The position numbers were made by a program, and so were the translations under genes. Source: JBGQOG01 sp052113705 (GTDB taxonomy: Bacteria; Pseudomonadota; Alphaproteobacteria; Rhodobacterales; Rhodobacteraceae). Taken from it: DNA of 64,000 nt. Positions within the stretch are counted from its first letter, which is position 1; every line of letters starts with the position of its first letter. Positions 8,223-17,086 of the stretch are shown here, in pieces. The stretch covers positions 62,001 through 126,000 of the forward strand of contig NZ_JBGQOG010000003.1 of the NCBI RefSeq assembly GCF_052113705.1, written 5' to 3'. A model generated the notes under the pieces. It had not been told where the DNA came from. It was given only the letters and a program-made list of their open reading frames with translations, and ran no database searches.

Positions 8223-9965
8223 TTAATAAATGTCCGGCTCGCCCGCGGCCTGGCCGAAGTCGCGTTCGAGATAGTCAAAGTCGCAACCCTTGTCGGCCTG
8301 GGTCACATGGCGCGAGAACATATAGCCCCAGCCCCGTTCATAGCGCGGCGCGGGTGCCACCCAGGCGGCGCGGCGGGCGGCGATCTCGGCGTCATCCACC
8401 AGCATGTCAAGCCGCCGGTTCGGCAGATCGAGGCGGACAAGGTCGCCGGTTTTCAGCAAGGCCAGCGGCCCGCCGATAAAACTCTCAGGCGCCACATGCA
8501 GGACGCAGGCGCCATAGGAAGTGCCCGACATCCGCGCGTCCGAAATCCGCAGCATGTCGCGGTGGCCCTGCTTGATCAGCGCCTTCGGGATCGGCAGCAT
8601 CCCCCATTCCGGGAAACCCGGGCCGCCCAGGGGGCCCGCATTGCGCAGCACCATCACCGTATCGGGGGTGACCTCCAGATCCTCGTCATCCACCGCCTTT
8701 TTCATCTCGGGGTAGCTGTCAAAGACCAGCGCCGGTCCTTCATGCACATGGTATTTCGGATCGCAGGCGGCGGGTTTGATCACCGCGCCATCGGGGCAAA
8801 GATTGCCGCGCAGAACCGCCAGCGAGCCTTCGTGGTAGACCGGGTTCGACAGCGGGCGGATCACATCGTCGTTGTACACCTGCGCCCCTTCCAGATTTTC
8901 CCCGATCGACTTGCCGGTCACCGTCAGCGCCGTGCAATCCAGCCGCGCCTCCAGCTGTTTCATCAGCGCCCGCAGACCGCCCGCATAGTAGAAATCCTCC
9001 ATCAGATAGTCTTTGCCCGAGGGCCGGACATTGGCGATCAGCGGCGTCTCGCGCCCCAAAGCGTCCAGATCATCCAGCGTCAGATCCACCCCGGCGCGGC
9101 GGGCCATGGCGATCAGATGCACCACCGCATTGGTTGAACAGCCGGTCGCCATTGCCACGATGGCCGCATTGCGCACCGAAGCCTCGGTCACCACCTTGGC
9201 GGGGGTCAGGTCTTCCCAGACCATCTCGACAATCCGCCGCCCGCAATCCGCCGCCATCCGCTGATGGCCCGAATCCACCGCCGGGATCGAGGATGCCCCC
9301 GACAGGGTCAGCCCCATCGCATCGGCAATCGCCGTCATCGTCGAGGCGGTGCCCATCGTCATGCAGACCCCGGCCGAGCGGGCAATGCCGCCCTGCAGGC
9401 CCAGCCATTCCGCGTCCGAGACATTGCCCGCGCGCCGCTCGTCCCAGTATTTCCAGGCGTCCGAGCCAGACCCGAGCGGTTTGCCCGCATAATTGCCGCG
9501 CAGCATCGGTCCGGCGGGCAGGAAAATCATCGGCACCCCCGCCGTGATCGCTCCCATCACAAGGCCCGGCGTGGTCTTGTCACAGCCGCCCATCAGCACC
9601 ACACCATCCAGCGGATGCGCGCGGATCTGCTCTTCGGTCTCCATCGCCAGCATGTTGCGGTAGAGCATCGAGGTCGGCTTGTTGAAGCTCTCATCCACCG
9701 ACAGCGCTGGCAGCTCGACCCCGAGCCCGCCCGCCTGCGCAATCCCGCGCTTCACATCGACGACCCGGTCGCGGAAGTGCGCGTGGCACGAGTTCAGATC
9801 CGACCAGGTGTTCAGAATGCCAATGATCGGACGGCCCAGAAAATCCTCTTCGGAATAGCCCAGCTGCATCATCCGCGAGCGGTGTCCGAAGCTGCGGAGA
9901 TCGTCCGGCGCGAACCAGCGCGAGGAGCGTAGGGACTCAGATGTTTTGCGCGGGACGCCGGTCAT
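8223..9965 (-). CDS. IlvD/Edd-family sugar-acid dehydratase (arabonate/xylonate dehydratase-like)
   Basis: 580 residues, the length of pentonate dehydratases. The three iron-sulfur cysteines are Cys60 (DLNSCH), Cys128 (GGCDKTTP, followed by metal/substrate Lys130) and Cys201 (GVCMTMG). RMSGTSYGA near the C terminus holds the serine assigned as base in this family. It removes water from an aldonic acid to give a 2-keto-3-deoxy acid, the first step of the route completed by the downstream lyase and dehydrogenase. It leads the leftward operon, divergent from the TTT transporter. Pentonate versus hexonate specificity is open. Confidence 0.92.
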   Translation of the reverse strand: MTGVPRKTSESLRSSRWFAPDDLRSFGHRSRMMQLGYSEEDFLGRPIIGILNTWSDLNSCHAHFRDRVVDVKRGIAQAGGLGVELPALSVDESFNKPTSMLYRNMLAMETEEQIRAHPLDGVVLMGGCDKTTPGLVMGAITAGVPMIFLPAGPMLRGNYAGKPLGSGSDAWKYWDERRAGNVSDAEWLGLQGGIARSAGVCMTMGTASTMTAIADAMGLTLSGASSIPAVDSGHQRMAADCGRRIVEMVWEDLTPAKVVTEASVRNAAIVAMATGCSTNAVVHLIAMARRAGVDLTLDDLDALGRETPLIANVRPSGKDYLMEDFYYAGGLRALMKQLEARLDCTALTVTGKSIGENLEGAQVYNDDVIRPLSNPVYHEGSLAVLRGNLCPDGAVIKPAACDPKYHVHEGPALVFDSYPEMKKAVDDEDLEVTPDTVMVLRNAGPLGGPGFPEWGMLPIPKALIKQGHRDMLRISDARMSGTSYGACVLHVAPESFIGGPLALLKTGDLVRLDLPNRRLDMLVDDAEIAARRAAWVAPAPRYERGWGYMFSRHVTQADKGCDFDYLERDFGQAAGEPDIY

Positions 9966-10019
9966 TGCAGGGGGTTCTCCAGATCATTCTGCGCCGTCGC
10001 CCGGCGCCTTTACCCGTTG

Positions 10020-10035
10020 ATGTATTCGCATACAT
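10020..10035. promoter_or_regulatory. Operator 1 of sugar-acid regulon, ATGTATTCGCATACAT
   Basis: Near-perfect 16-base palindrome with a central CG step, as LacI-type operators have. It lies 55 bases upstream of the dehydratase start. A leftward TTGACA (10048-10043) stands 7 bases before it, so the operator covers the spacer and -10 region of that promoter. The LacI gene at 13312 is the natural candidate regulator. Confidence 0.75.
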
Positions 10036-10097
10036 TTTTGGGTGTCAATCAGAAATCGAAGAAAAACGCCTTATTTTGCGTGCGGAAAGATTCCAAG

Positions 10098-10103
10098 TTG
10101 ACA
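10098..10103 (+). promoter_or_regulatory. Candidate -35 element TTGACA of the tctCBA operon
   Basis: A perfect TTGACA faces right in the divergent region. No strong -10 hexamer is seen at 17 bases, but the second operator begins 25 bases downstream and would cover the transcription start. Confidence 0.45.
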
Positions 10104-10128
10104 GGGCAATCCCCGGTGTTGCATTTCA

Positions 10129-10144
10129 ATGTATGCGAATACAT
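10129..10144. promoter_or_regulatory. Operator 2 of sugar-acid regulon, ATGTATGCGAATACAT
   Basis: The exact reverse complement of the operator at 10020-10035, with centres 109 bases apart. It lies about 87 bases upstream of tctC. One copy per divergent transcription unit implies co-regulation of uptake and catabolism by the same repressor, possibly with a loop. Confidence 0.75.
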
Positions 10145-10230
10145 TACCGCATCACATTGATCGTCTGGCTGATGGAGCAGGCAGCCGATCACCACAGCCG
10201 CCGCAGCGATGCGGTATCAGGGAGGCCTCT

Positions 10231-11274
10231 ATGAAACTCACCCGCAGAACGATTCTCGCCACGGCCGCAGCTGGCATGTTGCTGGCGCCGCTTGCCGCCA
10301 CCGCACAGGACCTGCCGCGCAACATCCGCATGGTGATCGGTTCGAATTCGACCGGTGGCGATACTTACCAGAATGCCGCGATTCTGGCTGACGCCCTCTC
10401 GGCGCAGCTGGGCGTGAACATCAAAGTGGATGCGGTGGGTCCGTCAGAGGGCCTCAAGGCGCTGGCGCGCGACAGCCGTGGCACCACGATCATGCTGTTC
10501 CACGATCAGGCCTTCCTGCAAAACCTCTACGGGGTGCAGGGCTCGTCGGACATTTTCACCGAATTCGCCGTGGGGCCGACCATCGCCATCAACCCGGCCA
10601 ATGCCTATCTGGTCCCGAAAAACTCGCCCTATCAGACCATGGAAGACATTCTGGCGGCCGCCGCGGCGGGCACCAAGGTCCGCGTGGCGATCCAACCCGG
10701 GGGCGTCTCGGAGATCGGCTTCACCGCGATGAAGAACGCCGCCCGCCTGCGTGCGCCCGGCTCCGAGGCCAATCTGGTGGCGGTCAACACCGGCTCGCAA
10801 TCGGACAAGAACCAGGCGCTGTTCGACGGGCTGGCAGATGTGATCAACGGCTCGATCCAGGCCAATGAGCAGTTCACCCAGCTCGACGCCAGCGATCAGA
10901 AATCCATGCGCTTCATCTGGCTGACCTCCAGCCCCGAGGCGCTGCAACAGGCCCCTGAAGCGGGCATTGGCGCGACGACCCGCGAGATGCTTCTGGATTA
11001 CACCTCGCCCAAAACCTCGGTGCCGTTTGATGCCAGCAAGGACTTTGTTTTCGATAAGGAGTTTTTCCTGATCTACAACAAGGACATGGCCCCGGCACAG
11101 ATGGATGCGATCGATGCCGCGCTGACCGCGCTTTATGACGCGGGCGACATCCAGAAACGCCAGCTCGAGGCGTTCTTCACCCCCGACTTGCGCCTGCGCG
11201 CCGATGCCGCCGCGCATCTGGAGAAGAAGAACGGTGAATACGCGGGCATCATCGCCACGCTCAAGGGCAACTGA
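10231..11274 (+). CDS. tctC: Tripartite tricarboxylate transporter substrate-binding protein (TctC/BugT-type)
   Basis: 347 residues from the ATG at 10231, which follows a GGGAGG ribosome site; an earlier in-frame start at 10129 lies in the operator and is not credible. Twin arginines (KLTRRT) and a hydrophobic stretch form a signal peptide ending near ATAQ. The body follows the Bug/TctC fold with P-GG...IVV-like opening (IRMVIGSNSTGGDTYQN) and a long mature chain. It captures a carboxylate ligand in the periplasm for the TctAB membrane proteins. In this cluster the ligand is probably the sugar acid used by the divergent operon. Confidence 0.85.
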   Translation: MKLTRRTILATAAAGMLLAPLAATAQDLPRNIRMVIGSNSTGGDTYQNAAILADALSAQLGVNIKVDAVGPSEGLKALARDSRGTTIMLFHDQAFLQNLYGVQGSSDIFTEFAVGPTIAINPANAYLVPKNSPYQTMEDILAAAAAGTKVRVAIQPGGVSEIGFTAMKNAARLRAPGSEANLVAVNTGSQSDKNQALFDGLADVINGSIQANEQFTQLDASDQKSMRFIWLTSSPEALQQAPEAGIGATTREMLLDYTSPKTSVPFDASKDFVFDKEFFLIYNKDMAPAQMDAIDAALTALYDAGDIQKRQLEAFFTPDLRLRADAAAHLEKKNGEYAGIIATLKGN

Positions 11275-11328
11275 GCCCCGCGGGGGGTGGCCGCAGCGCC
11301 GCCCCCACCCCGACCCTGACAGGAGCGC

Positions 11329-11751
11329 ATGATGGGCAGCCTGACCCACGTCACCATTGATTTCTCGACCTCCCACCTAATCTTTCCCAAGCTGATCGGC
11401 ACCATCCTGCTGTTCCTCGGCATTGCCATCGCGCTGACCCGGCGTGGTGCCATCGCCGGATCCGGCAAGATGTGGGCCCGCACCTTTGCCGAAATGGACA
11501 AGCCGCGCTTTCTGGGCACACTGGCGCTGACCATCGTCTATTTTTCCGCGATGGAGCCGATTGGCAATGTCTGGCCGAACACCGGGCTGGGCTTTCTGAT
11601 CTGCTCGATCCCCTTCGTCTTCCTCTCGGGCGCCATTTTCGCGCATGACCGCAGCCCGCGTGGCCTCGCGGCGCTGGCCCTCATCGCCGTGATCGCGCCC
11701 ACCACCGTCTGGTGGCTGTTCTCGTCAATCTTTTTCCTCACCCTGCCCTGA
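11329..11751 (+). CDS. tctB: Tripartite tricarboxylate transporter small membrane subunit (TctB-type)
   Basis: 140 residues with four hydrophobic segments, the size of TctB. AGGAG lies directly before the ATG at 11329. It sits between the binding protein and the large TctA channel. TctB is required for the transport complex but has no known catalytic motif. The gene stop is 11 bases before tctA. Confidence 0.85.
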   Translation: MMGSLTHVTIDFSTSHLIFPKLIGTILLFLGIAIALTRRGAIAGSGKMWARTFAEMDKPRFLGTLALTIVYFSAMEPIGNVWPNTGLGFLICSIPFVFLSGAIFAHDRSPRGLAALALIAVIAPTTVWWLFSSIFFLTLP

Positions 11752-11762
11752 GCGAGGCCGCC

Positions 11763-13256
11763 ATGGAAATCCTTGGGTTCATCACCCCTCTTTTCGTCCT
11801 GTTGATCTGTGCTGGCACCTTTGTCGGGATCATCTTCGGCGCCATCCCCGGCATGACCGCGACCATGGCCGTCGCCGTTTGTCTGCCGCTGACCTATTCG
11901 CTCGGCCTCAACAACGGCCTCGCCCTCCTGCTCGGCCTCTACGTGGGGGGCATCTCCGGCGGCCTCGTGCCCGCCATTCTGCTGGGCATCCCCGGCACGC
12001 CCTCCTCGATCACCACCTGCTTTGACGGCCATCCGATGGCGCAACGTGGCGAGGGCGAAAAGGCCCTGCGCATCGGCATCATCAGCTCTTTCGTCGGCGG
12101 CATCATCTCGCTCGCCGCCCTCTATCTCTTCACCCCGACGCTGGCCGATTTCGCGATCAAATTCTCCTATGTCGAGAAATTTCTGGTCATCCTCTTCGCC
12201 CTCACCGTGATGGCGGCGCTGAGTTCGGACATGCTGCTGGGGATCTTCTCGGGCTTTCTCGGCATCTTCATCTCGCTGATCGGCGTCTATGACACCACCA
12301 ACGGCGGCAATGGCGCCTTTCGCCTGATCCCGCCGGGCACGGAATACTGGCTGGAATCCGGCTTTTCGCTGCTGCCGGTGTTGATCGGCCTCTTTGGCCT
12401 GACCGCCATTCTCGAAGAGGTGGAAAGGGGCATGCCCAAGGGGCAAAAGCTGTCGGATCTGAAAGTGGGCGCGAAGGCGCGGTTCTCGTTCGGCGTGTTC
12501 AAGGGCCAGATCGTCAACCTGATCCGCTCCTCCTCCATCGGCACCTTTGTCGGCATTCTGCCGGGCGTCGGCGGCTCTGCCGCCTCGATCCTCAGCTACA
12601 CCGCCGCCAAGGCCAGCTCGTCGCATCCCGAGACCTTTGGCAAGGGCGAGCCTGCGGGCATCATCGCCTCGGAATCCGGCAATAACGGGCTGACCGGTGG
12701 CGCGCTGGTGCCGCTCTTGTCGCTGGGCATCCCGGGCGACAGCACCACCGCGCTCTTGATCGGGGCCTTCGCGCTGCAGGGCGTGCAGGTCGGGCCGCTC
12801 TTCATCGGCAACAATCCCGAGACCTGGAATGCGATGATCGTGGCAATGCTGATCGCCAATATCGCCATGTTCGGCATGATGTATGTGGCCATCCGCTATT
12901 TCGCCCTCGTCGTGGCGATCCCCAAGCACATCCTTTACCCCGTCATCCTGATGATGTGCGTCATCGGCGCCTATACGATCAATTACGGCATCATCTTTGA
13001 CGTCTGGACGCTGCTGATCTTTGGTCTTTTCGGCTGGCTCGCGGTGAAACTGCGGCTGGAAGTGGCCCCGTTCATCATCGGCTTCATTCTGGGCCCCTCG
13101 GCCGAGATCTACTTTGTGAAATCGCTGGAGAGTTTTGGCGATGTGACGATCTTTTTCACCAAAAGCTGGATTGCCATGCTGCTCTGGGTGCTGATCGCCG
13201 GATCGGTGGCAGGCTCGGTGATGCTGTCGCGGCGCAACAGGCGCCTGTCAGAGTAA
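11763..13256 (+). CDS. tctA: Tripartite tricarboxylate transporter large membrane subunit TctA
   Basis: 497 residues, about 12 membrane segments. The conserved glycine-rich TctA signatures are clear: GAIPGMTATMAVA near residue 25, the LLGIPGTPSSI block near 80, the LPGVGGSAAS block, and the later LLSLGIPGDSTTALLIGAF block. An upstream in-frame start would extend into tctB and is rejected. It forms the sodium- or proton-driven channel for the substrate delivered by TctC. Confidence 0.93.
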   Translation: MEILGFITPLFVLLICAGTFVGIIFGAIPGMTATMAVAVCLPLTYSLGLNNGLALLLGLYVGGISGGLVPAILLGIPGTPSSITTCFDGHPMAQRGEGEKALRIGIISSFVGGIISLAALYLFTPTLADFAIKFSYVEKFLVILFALTVMAALSSDMLLGIFSGFLGIFISLIGVYDTTNGGNGAFRLIPPGTEYWLESGFSLLPVLIGLFGLTAILEEVERGMPKGQKLSDLKVGAKARFSFGVFKGQIVNLIRSSSIGTFVGILPGVGGSAASILSYTAAKASSSHPETFGKGEPAGIIASESGNNGLTGGALVPLLSLGIPGDSTTALLIGAFALQGVQVGPLFIGNNPETWNAMIVAMLIANIAMFGMMYVAIRYFALVVAIPKHILYPVILMMCVIGAYTINYGIIFDVWTLLIFGLFGWLAVKLRLEVAPFIIGFILGPSAEIYFVKSLESFGDVTIFFTKSWIAMLLWVLIAGSVAGSVMLSRRNRRLSE

Positions 13257-13268
13257 TGCCCCTGCTGT

Positions 13269-13288
13269 CAGCCCCTTGCGGGGGGCTG
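13269..13288 (+). terminator. Hairpin after tctA (possible weak terminator/attenuator)
   Basis: CAGCCCC and GGGGCTG form a 7-base stem around a short loop, 12 bases after the tctA stop and before the LacI start. There is no T tract, so it may only lower readthrough into the regulator gene. Confidence 0.35.
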
Positions 13289-13311
13289 GCCTGCTCTGCG
13301 ATAAGTTGGCC

Positions 13312-14352
13312 ATGACCAAGAACAGCCCCGCATTCCCGCGCAAACCCGGCGCGCACACCGAGATGGTGACCATGACCACCGTCGGCCGCCTGGCGGGTGT
13401 GTCGCAGGTGACCGTGTCGCGGGCGCTGTCGAACCCCGAGAAAGTCTCGCCCGAGACGCTCAAGCGGATCCGTGAGGCGATCACCCTGACGGGATTTGTG
13501 CCCAATGCGCTGGCGGGGGCGCTGGCGTCGCGCAAAAGCGGGCTGATCACCGCGCTTGTCCCCTCGATCACCAACATCGTCTATTCCAGCCTGCTGCACG
13601 GGTTTTCCGAGATCATGCGCCGCGAAGGCTATCAGATCATGCTGTCGGAAACCGGCTTTGATCCGGCCGATGAAGAGGCGCTGATCTTCACCCATCTCTC
13701 GCGCCGCCCCGATGGCATCTTGCTGACCGGCATCCATCACACGCCCGAGGCGCGGCGGATGCTGCTGAGCATGGGGATTCCGGTGATCGAGATCTGGGAC
13801 ATCACCGAAACGCCGGTGGATTGCTGCGTGGGCTTTGCCCATAGTGCCACGGGCCAGGCGGTGGCAGATTTTGCGATGCAGGCGGGCTATCTCCGAGCCG
13901 CCACCGTCAGCGCCAGCGATGAGCGCGCGCTCCGCCGCCGCAAGGCCTTTGCCGAGCGGTTTGCCGCGCGCAGCGGGACAACGGTTGCGCGGATTGATTA
14001 CGCCGAAGGCCCCGCGACGCTGGAACGGGGGCGCCAATCCTTGCGCGATCTGATTGACCAGCACCAGTTTGCCAAGGGCGTGGTCTTTTGCAGCTCGGAT
14101 CAATATGCCCATGGCGTGTTGATCGAAGCGCAGGCGCGCGGGCTGCGCGTGCCCGAAGATATCGCGGTCATCGGCTTTGGCGATCAGGATTTCGCCGCCC
14201 ATACGGCCCCGGCCCTGACCACGGTGCGGGTTGACCGTGACGCGCTTGGCCGCGCGGCCGCCAATGCGCTGCTGGACCGGTTTCGCGGCGCGCAGGATCT
14301 GGCCAGCGTGATCGACGTCGGCTTTGAAATCGTGCGCCGCATCTCGGCCTAG
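13312..14352 (+). CDS. LacI-family transcriptional regulator of the sugar-acid module
   Basis: 346 residues. The LacI helix-turn-helix lies at about residues 22-50 (TTVGRLAGVSQVTVSRALS), followed by the hinge NALAGALASRKS and a periplasmic-binding-like effector domain (LVPSITNIVYSS, later FCSSDQYAHGVL and IAVIGFGDQDF). It resembles the GntR (gluconate) branch. The gene is cotranscribed with or just behind tctCBA, and the two LacI-type palindromes at 10020 and 10129 are its likely targets. The inducer is probably a sugar acid or its keto derivative. Confidence 0.9.
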   Translation: MTKNSPAFPRKPGAHTEMVTMTTVGRLAGVSQVTVSRALSNPEKVSPETLKRIREAITLTGFVPNALAGALASRKSGLITALVPSITNIVYSSLLHGFSEIMRREGYQIMLSETGFDPADEEALIFTHLSRRPDGILLTGIHHTPEARRMLLSMGIPVIEIWDITETPVDCCVGFAHSATGQAVADFAMQAGYLRAATVSASDERALRRRKAFAERFAARSGTTVARIDYAEGPATLERGRQSLRDLIDQHQFAKGVVFCSSDQYAHGVLIEAQARGLRVPEDIAVIGFGDQDFAAHTAPALTTVRVDRDALGRAAANALLDRFRGAQDLASVIDVGFEIVRRISA

Positions 14353-14870
14353 CCCCCCGGCTCGTACAAGGTGCCGCGCGGCAGCCCGAAATCCGCAAGA
14401 TCCTGCTGCACCATGTCGCGGGGCGCGATCTTGCCATGCATCGGCACCACGGCGGAGCCGAGCGCGAGAAGCAGCACCGGTATTTCGCGGCGCTCGGGCC
14501 ACAATCGCTGCGCGATGGCCGCGATGGCCCAGACGGACAGCGCCGTCAGCAGCGGGTTCAGGAGGCTGATGCCGCCAAAGGAAGGCATCAGCGCCAGCAA
14601 GATGGCATGCCCCGGACGGTATTGGCTGCCCCAGAGCCCCCGCGCCTCATTGGTATATGCAAAGTACGGCTGGCAACTCTGGTGATAGGGCAGGCTGTCA
14701 GAGGACAGCGGCGCGAGGAACTGGCCGTGACGCAGGATCTCGGCCTGAAACTGCGAAAGTTATTCATCCGGCGACACTCCAGAGCCCTGAAAGACCCAGC
14801 GCGCGATCATCCAGCTGGCAAGGGCACTGCCCAATGCGAGGACGATGACGGCACGGCGGGCCGCCACCCG
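14350..14870 (-). pseudogene. Decayed membrane glycosyltransferase-like protein (GT39/ArnT-like)
   Basis: Reverse-strand reading gives a hydrophobic start (IVLALGSALASWMIARWV), then VSPDE, a TAA stop at 14762-14760 where the family usually has a tyrosine, and in the same frame QFQAEILRHGQ, the aromatic YRPGHAILLALMPSFGG and a further membrane helix with ALSVWAIAAIAQRLWPERR. This pattern matches the N-terminal part of large membrane glycosyltransferases. The C-terminal part is missing, ending after about 80 codons. The gene is therefore interrupted and truncated. Family assignment is from recall of the pattern, not a search. Confidence 0.6.
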
Positions 14871-15089
14871 TCCGACCGCGCGGTGGTCGCTGAGCGGTCC
14901 CCTGCGGGCAAGGATCAGGGCCCCACCACCAAAACGCCAAAGGTGATGGCCCCCGGCAAATCCCGCGCCACAAACAACATAAACGTCACGATGACCTCGA
15001 CATTCGCTGTGTCGGGACTGACGATCCCCGACGTCGTCCGGAAACGCGCGAATGCCACCCCGAGCACGGCCGGGCACAGGGTCAGCCCC

Positions 15090-15552
15090 ACAATCCACCG
15101 CGATGAGACCCGGCAGCCGCAAGATCCCGGACAAGGCCGGGTTACCGACATACCTGTTTTTCCACGGCATCGCACCCGGCTTGACCTCGCCCTTGAAACG
15201 CGAGCCCATGCACAGCTCAGCACCCTCAAGCAATCTGCCGGTCATCGCAGCGCTTCGACGGAATCATACGCGCAACCGCTGTCGCCCCTCATCAGATATT
15301 CGGCACGGGCGGCGCGGAAACCGCCCATCCGCGCCGCGCCACAGCCCCGCTCGGCGACCGGCACGACGCGCGCGCCCGTGCCTGACTGCCGTCGGTGCTG
15401 CCGGTATCGGCCACAATGACCTCTCCGGTCAGGCCCTATTGGGCCGTGATCAACGCGGGGGCTTCGAGTGAGCGGTGCAGGCAGCGCTCAATGGTCAGCG
15501 CTTCATCGAGCCAAGGGAGCACGATCGCGACCGAGACTGATGACATTTTCAT
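15090..15552 (-). pseudogene. Decayed GT2 (dolichol-phosphate mannosyltransferase-like) glycosyltransferase
   Basis: From an ATG at 15552 the reverse strand reads VSVAIVLPWLDEALTIERCL, a TAG stop at 15438-15436, then in the same frame GEVIVADTGSTDGSQARARA, the GT-A nucleotide-sugar core. A shift to another frame gives PVAERGCGAARMGGFRAA and AEYLMRGD, and a second shift gives ELCMGSRFKGEVKPGAMPW and KNRYVGNPALSGILRL. These pieces join into one GT2 protein of the DPM-like group, so one nonsense mutation and at least two frameshifts separate them. The C-terminal part is lost. Confidence 0.75.
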
Positions 15553-15939
15553 TGTTTCGATACCCGATATTTTACGTCTTTGCGGCTCAATTTTTTAAGT
15601 TTCCGATACGGTTACGTCCGACCAATGGCGCTTGTTGCCAGTTTGGTGGCGCCGCAGGTTCGCGCCCTGACCACGGGCGTTCAAAGGCGCGCACCGCGCC
15701 TTGCAGGACGCAGTCGCGGCGTTTGAGCCGGGAGTGGGGTGCCCGGGGCAATCCCGCGGCGCAGGGGATCGTCACAGCCACCGCATGACGCGCCCCGCCA
15801 GCCCGCCGAATTGCGAGGTGGAAGAGGCCGGGCGCAGCAGGATCAGCGGGCGGGGCGTGGTCCGCGTCGCTTTACAGCGCCCCTGCCTCTGCGAGCGGGC
15901 ACCCTCCGGGACCGCCCGCTGGCGTGGCGGCATGCGCCA
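15553..15939. other. Intergenic stretch without a supported gene
   Basis: 387 bases between the GT2 remnant and the ABC ATPase stop. Short open frames here have no motif, no ribosome site and no coding-like composition. The bases near 15560-15620 are AT-rich and may hold the dead gene's promoter. Nothing else is seen. Confidence 0.5.
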
Positions 15940-17055
15940 TCACGCGGCCCGCTCCGCCTGAAGTGCCACGGCTGCGCCCTCTGCATCAAAGAGGCGCATC
16001 GCGGCGGGATCCGCGTTCAGACCAACCCGCATGCCCTCGGAGAGTGCTGCCATGCCGGGCACTTTGACAATCAGCGGCGCGGCCCCCTGCCCCGCTGCGG
16101 CAACCTCGACATGCACGATCTGCACCTCTCCCAGCTGTTCGATCAGCGAGATCTGTCCCTGCAGCAGAGCCGTTTCGCCCGTGCAGAGCCGCAGATCTTC
16201 GGGCCGGATCCCAAGGTGCATCTGACCTCCCACATAGGCCCGTGGCACGTCCAGCGGCGGGCGCAATGCCGTACCATCTGCCAGCCGGAACACCGGGCGC
16301 GGCGCCGCTGCCTCCAGCGTCACCGCCAGCACGTTCATCGCGGGCGAGCCGATAAAGCCTGCCACGAACAAATTGGCCGGGTGACGGTAGAGATCAATCG
16401 GGCGGCCGATCTGCTCGATCTTTCCCCCCCGCAACACGACGATCCGGTCGGCAAGGGTCATCGCCTCGACCTGATCGTGGGTGACGTAGATCATCGTCGT
16501 CTCCGGCATCGACTTTTTCAGCTTGGCGATCTCGACCCGCGTCGCCGCGCGCAACGCCGCATCGAGGTTCGAGAGCGGCTCATCGAACAGGAACACCTTC
16601 GGGTCGCGCACAATGGCCCGGCCAATGGCCACGCGCTGGCGCTGTCCGCCCGACAACGCCTTGGGATGGCGCTGCAAGAACGGGGTCAGCTGCAATTTAT
16701 CCGCCGCCGCCTGCACGCGTTCGGCAATTTCCGCCTTTGGCAGACCCGCGATCTGCATCCCGAAGGCCATGTTCTGAAACACGGTCATATGCGGGTAGAG
16801 CGCGTAAGACTGAAAGACCATCGCAATGCCGCGCTCGGCCGGGGGCACATGGTTCATCAACGTGCCCCCGATGCGCAACTCGCCCGATGAAATGTCTTCG
16901 AGACCGGCGATACAGCGCAAGAGGGTGGATTTCCCGCAGCCCGACGGGCCGACAAAGGCGACGAATTCGCCCGCCTGAATGTCGAGATTGATGCCGTGCA
17001 GCACCGGCAGGTTGCCATAAGATTTGCGGACATTGCGCAGCGTCAGATTGGCCAT
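15940..17055 (-). CDS. Sugar ABC transporter ATP-binding protein (UgpC/MsmK-type)
   Basis: 371 residues from the ATG at 17055. The frame stays open far upstream, but that part only shadows the oxidase gene. Motifs: Walker A GPSGCGKST, Q-loop VFQSYALYPHM, signature LSGGQRQRVAIGRAI, Walker B VFLFDEPLSNLD, switch VTHDQVEAMTLADR. A C-terminal TOBE/MOP-type regulatory domain starts near residue 240. It drives import by the two permeases further upstream on the same strand. It is the last gene of the Amadori-like cluster, 31 bases after the FAD oxidase. Confidence 0.93.
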   Translation of the reverse strand: MANLTLRNVRKSYGNLPVLHGINLDIQAGEFVAFVGPSGCGKSTLLRCIAGLEDISSGELRIGGTLMNHVPPAERGIAMVFQSYALYPHMTVFQNMAFGMQIAGLPKAEIAERVQAAADKLQLTPFLQRHPKALSGGQRQRVAIGRAIVRDPKVFLFDEPLSNLDAALRAATRVEIAKLKKSMPETTMIYVTHDQVEAMTLADRIVVLRGGKIEQIGRPIDLYRHPANLFVAGFIGSPAMNVLAVTLEAAAPRPVFRLADGTALRPPLDVPRAYVGGQMHLGIRPEDLRLCTGETALLQGQISLIEQLGEVQIVHVEVAAAGQGAAPLIVKVPGMAALSEGMRVGLNADPAAMRLFDAEGAAVALQAERAA

Positions 17056-17086
17056 GGTGTTCCCCTTGGGTCGGATGGGGCGCGGT

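Noticed and set aside
6525..9137. 870-codon + strand frame
   Set aside because: It runs antisense through three well-supported enzymes and has shadow composition.
10129..10230. N-terminal extension of TctC
   Set aside because: It starts inside the operator and would bury the twin-arginine signal peptide; 10231 has the ribosome site.
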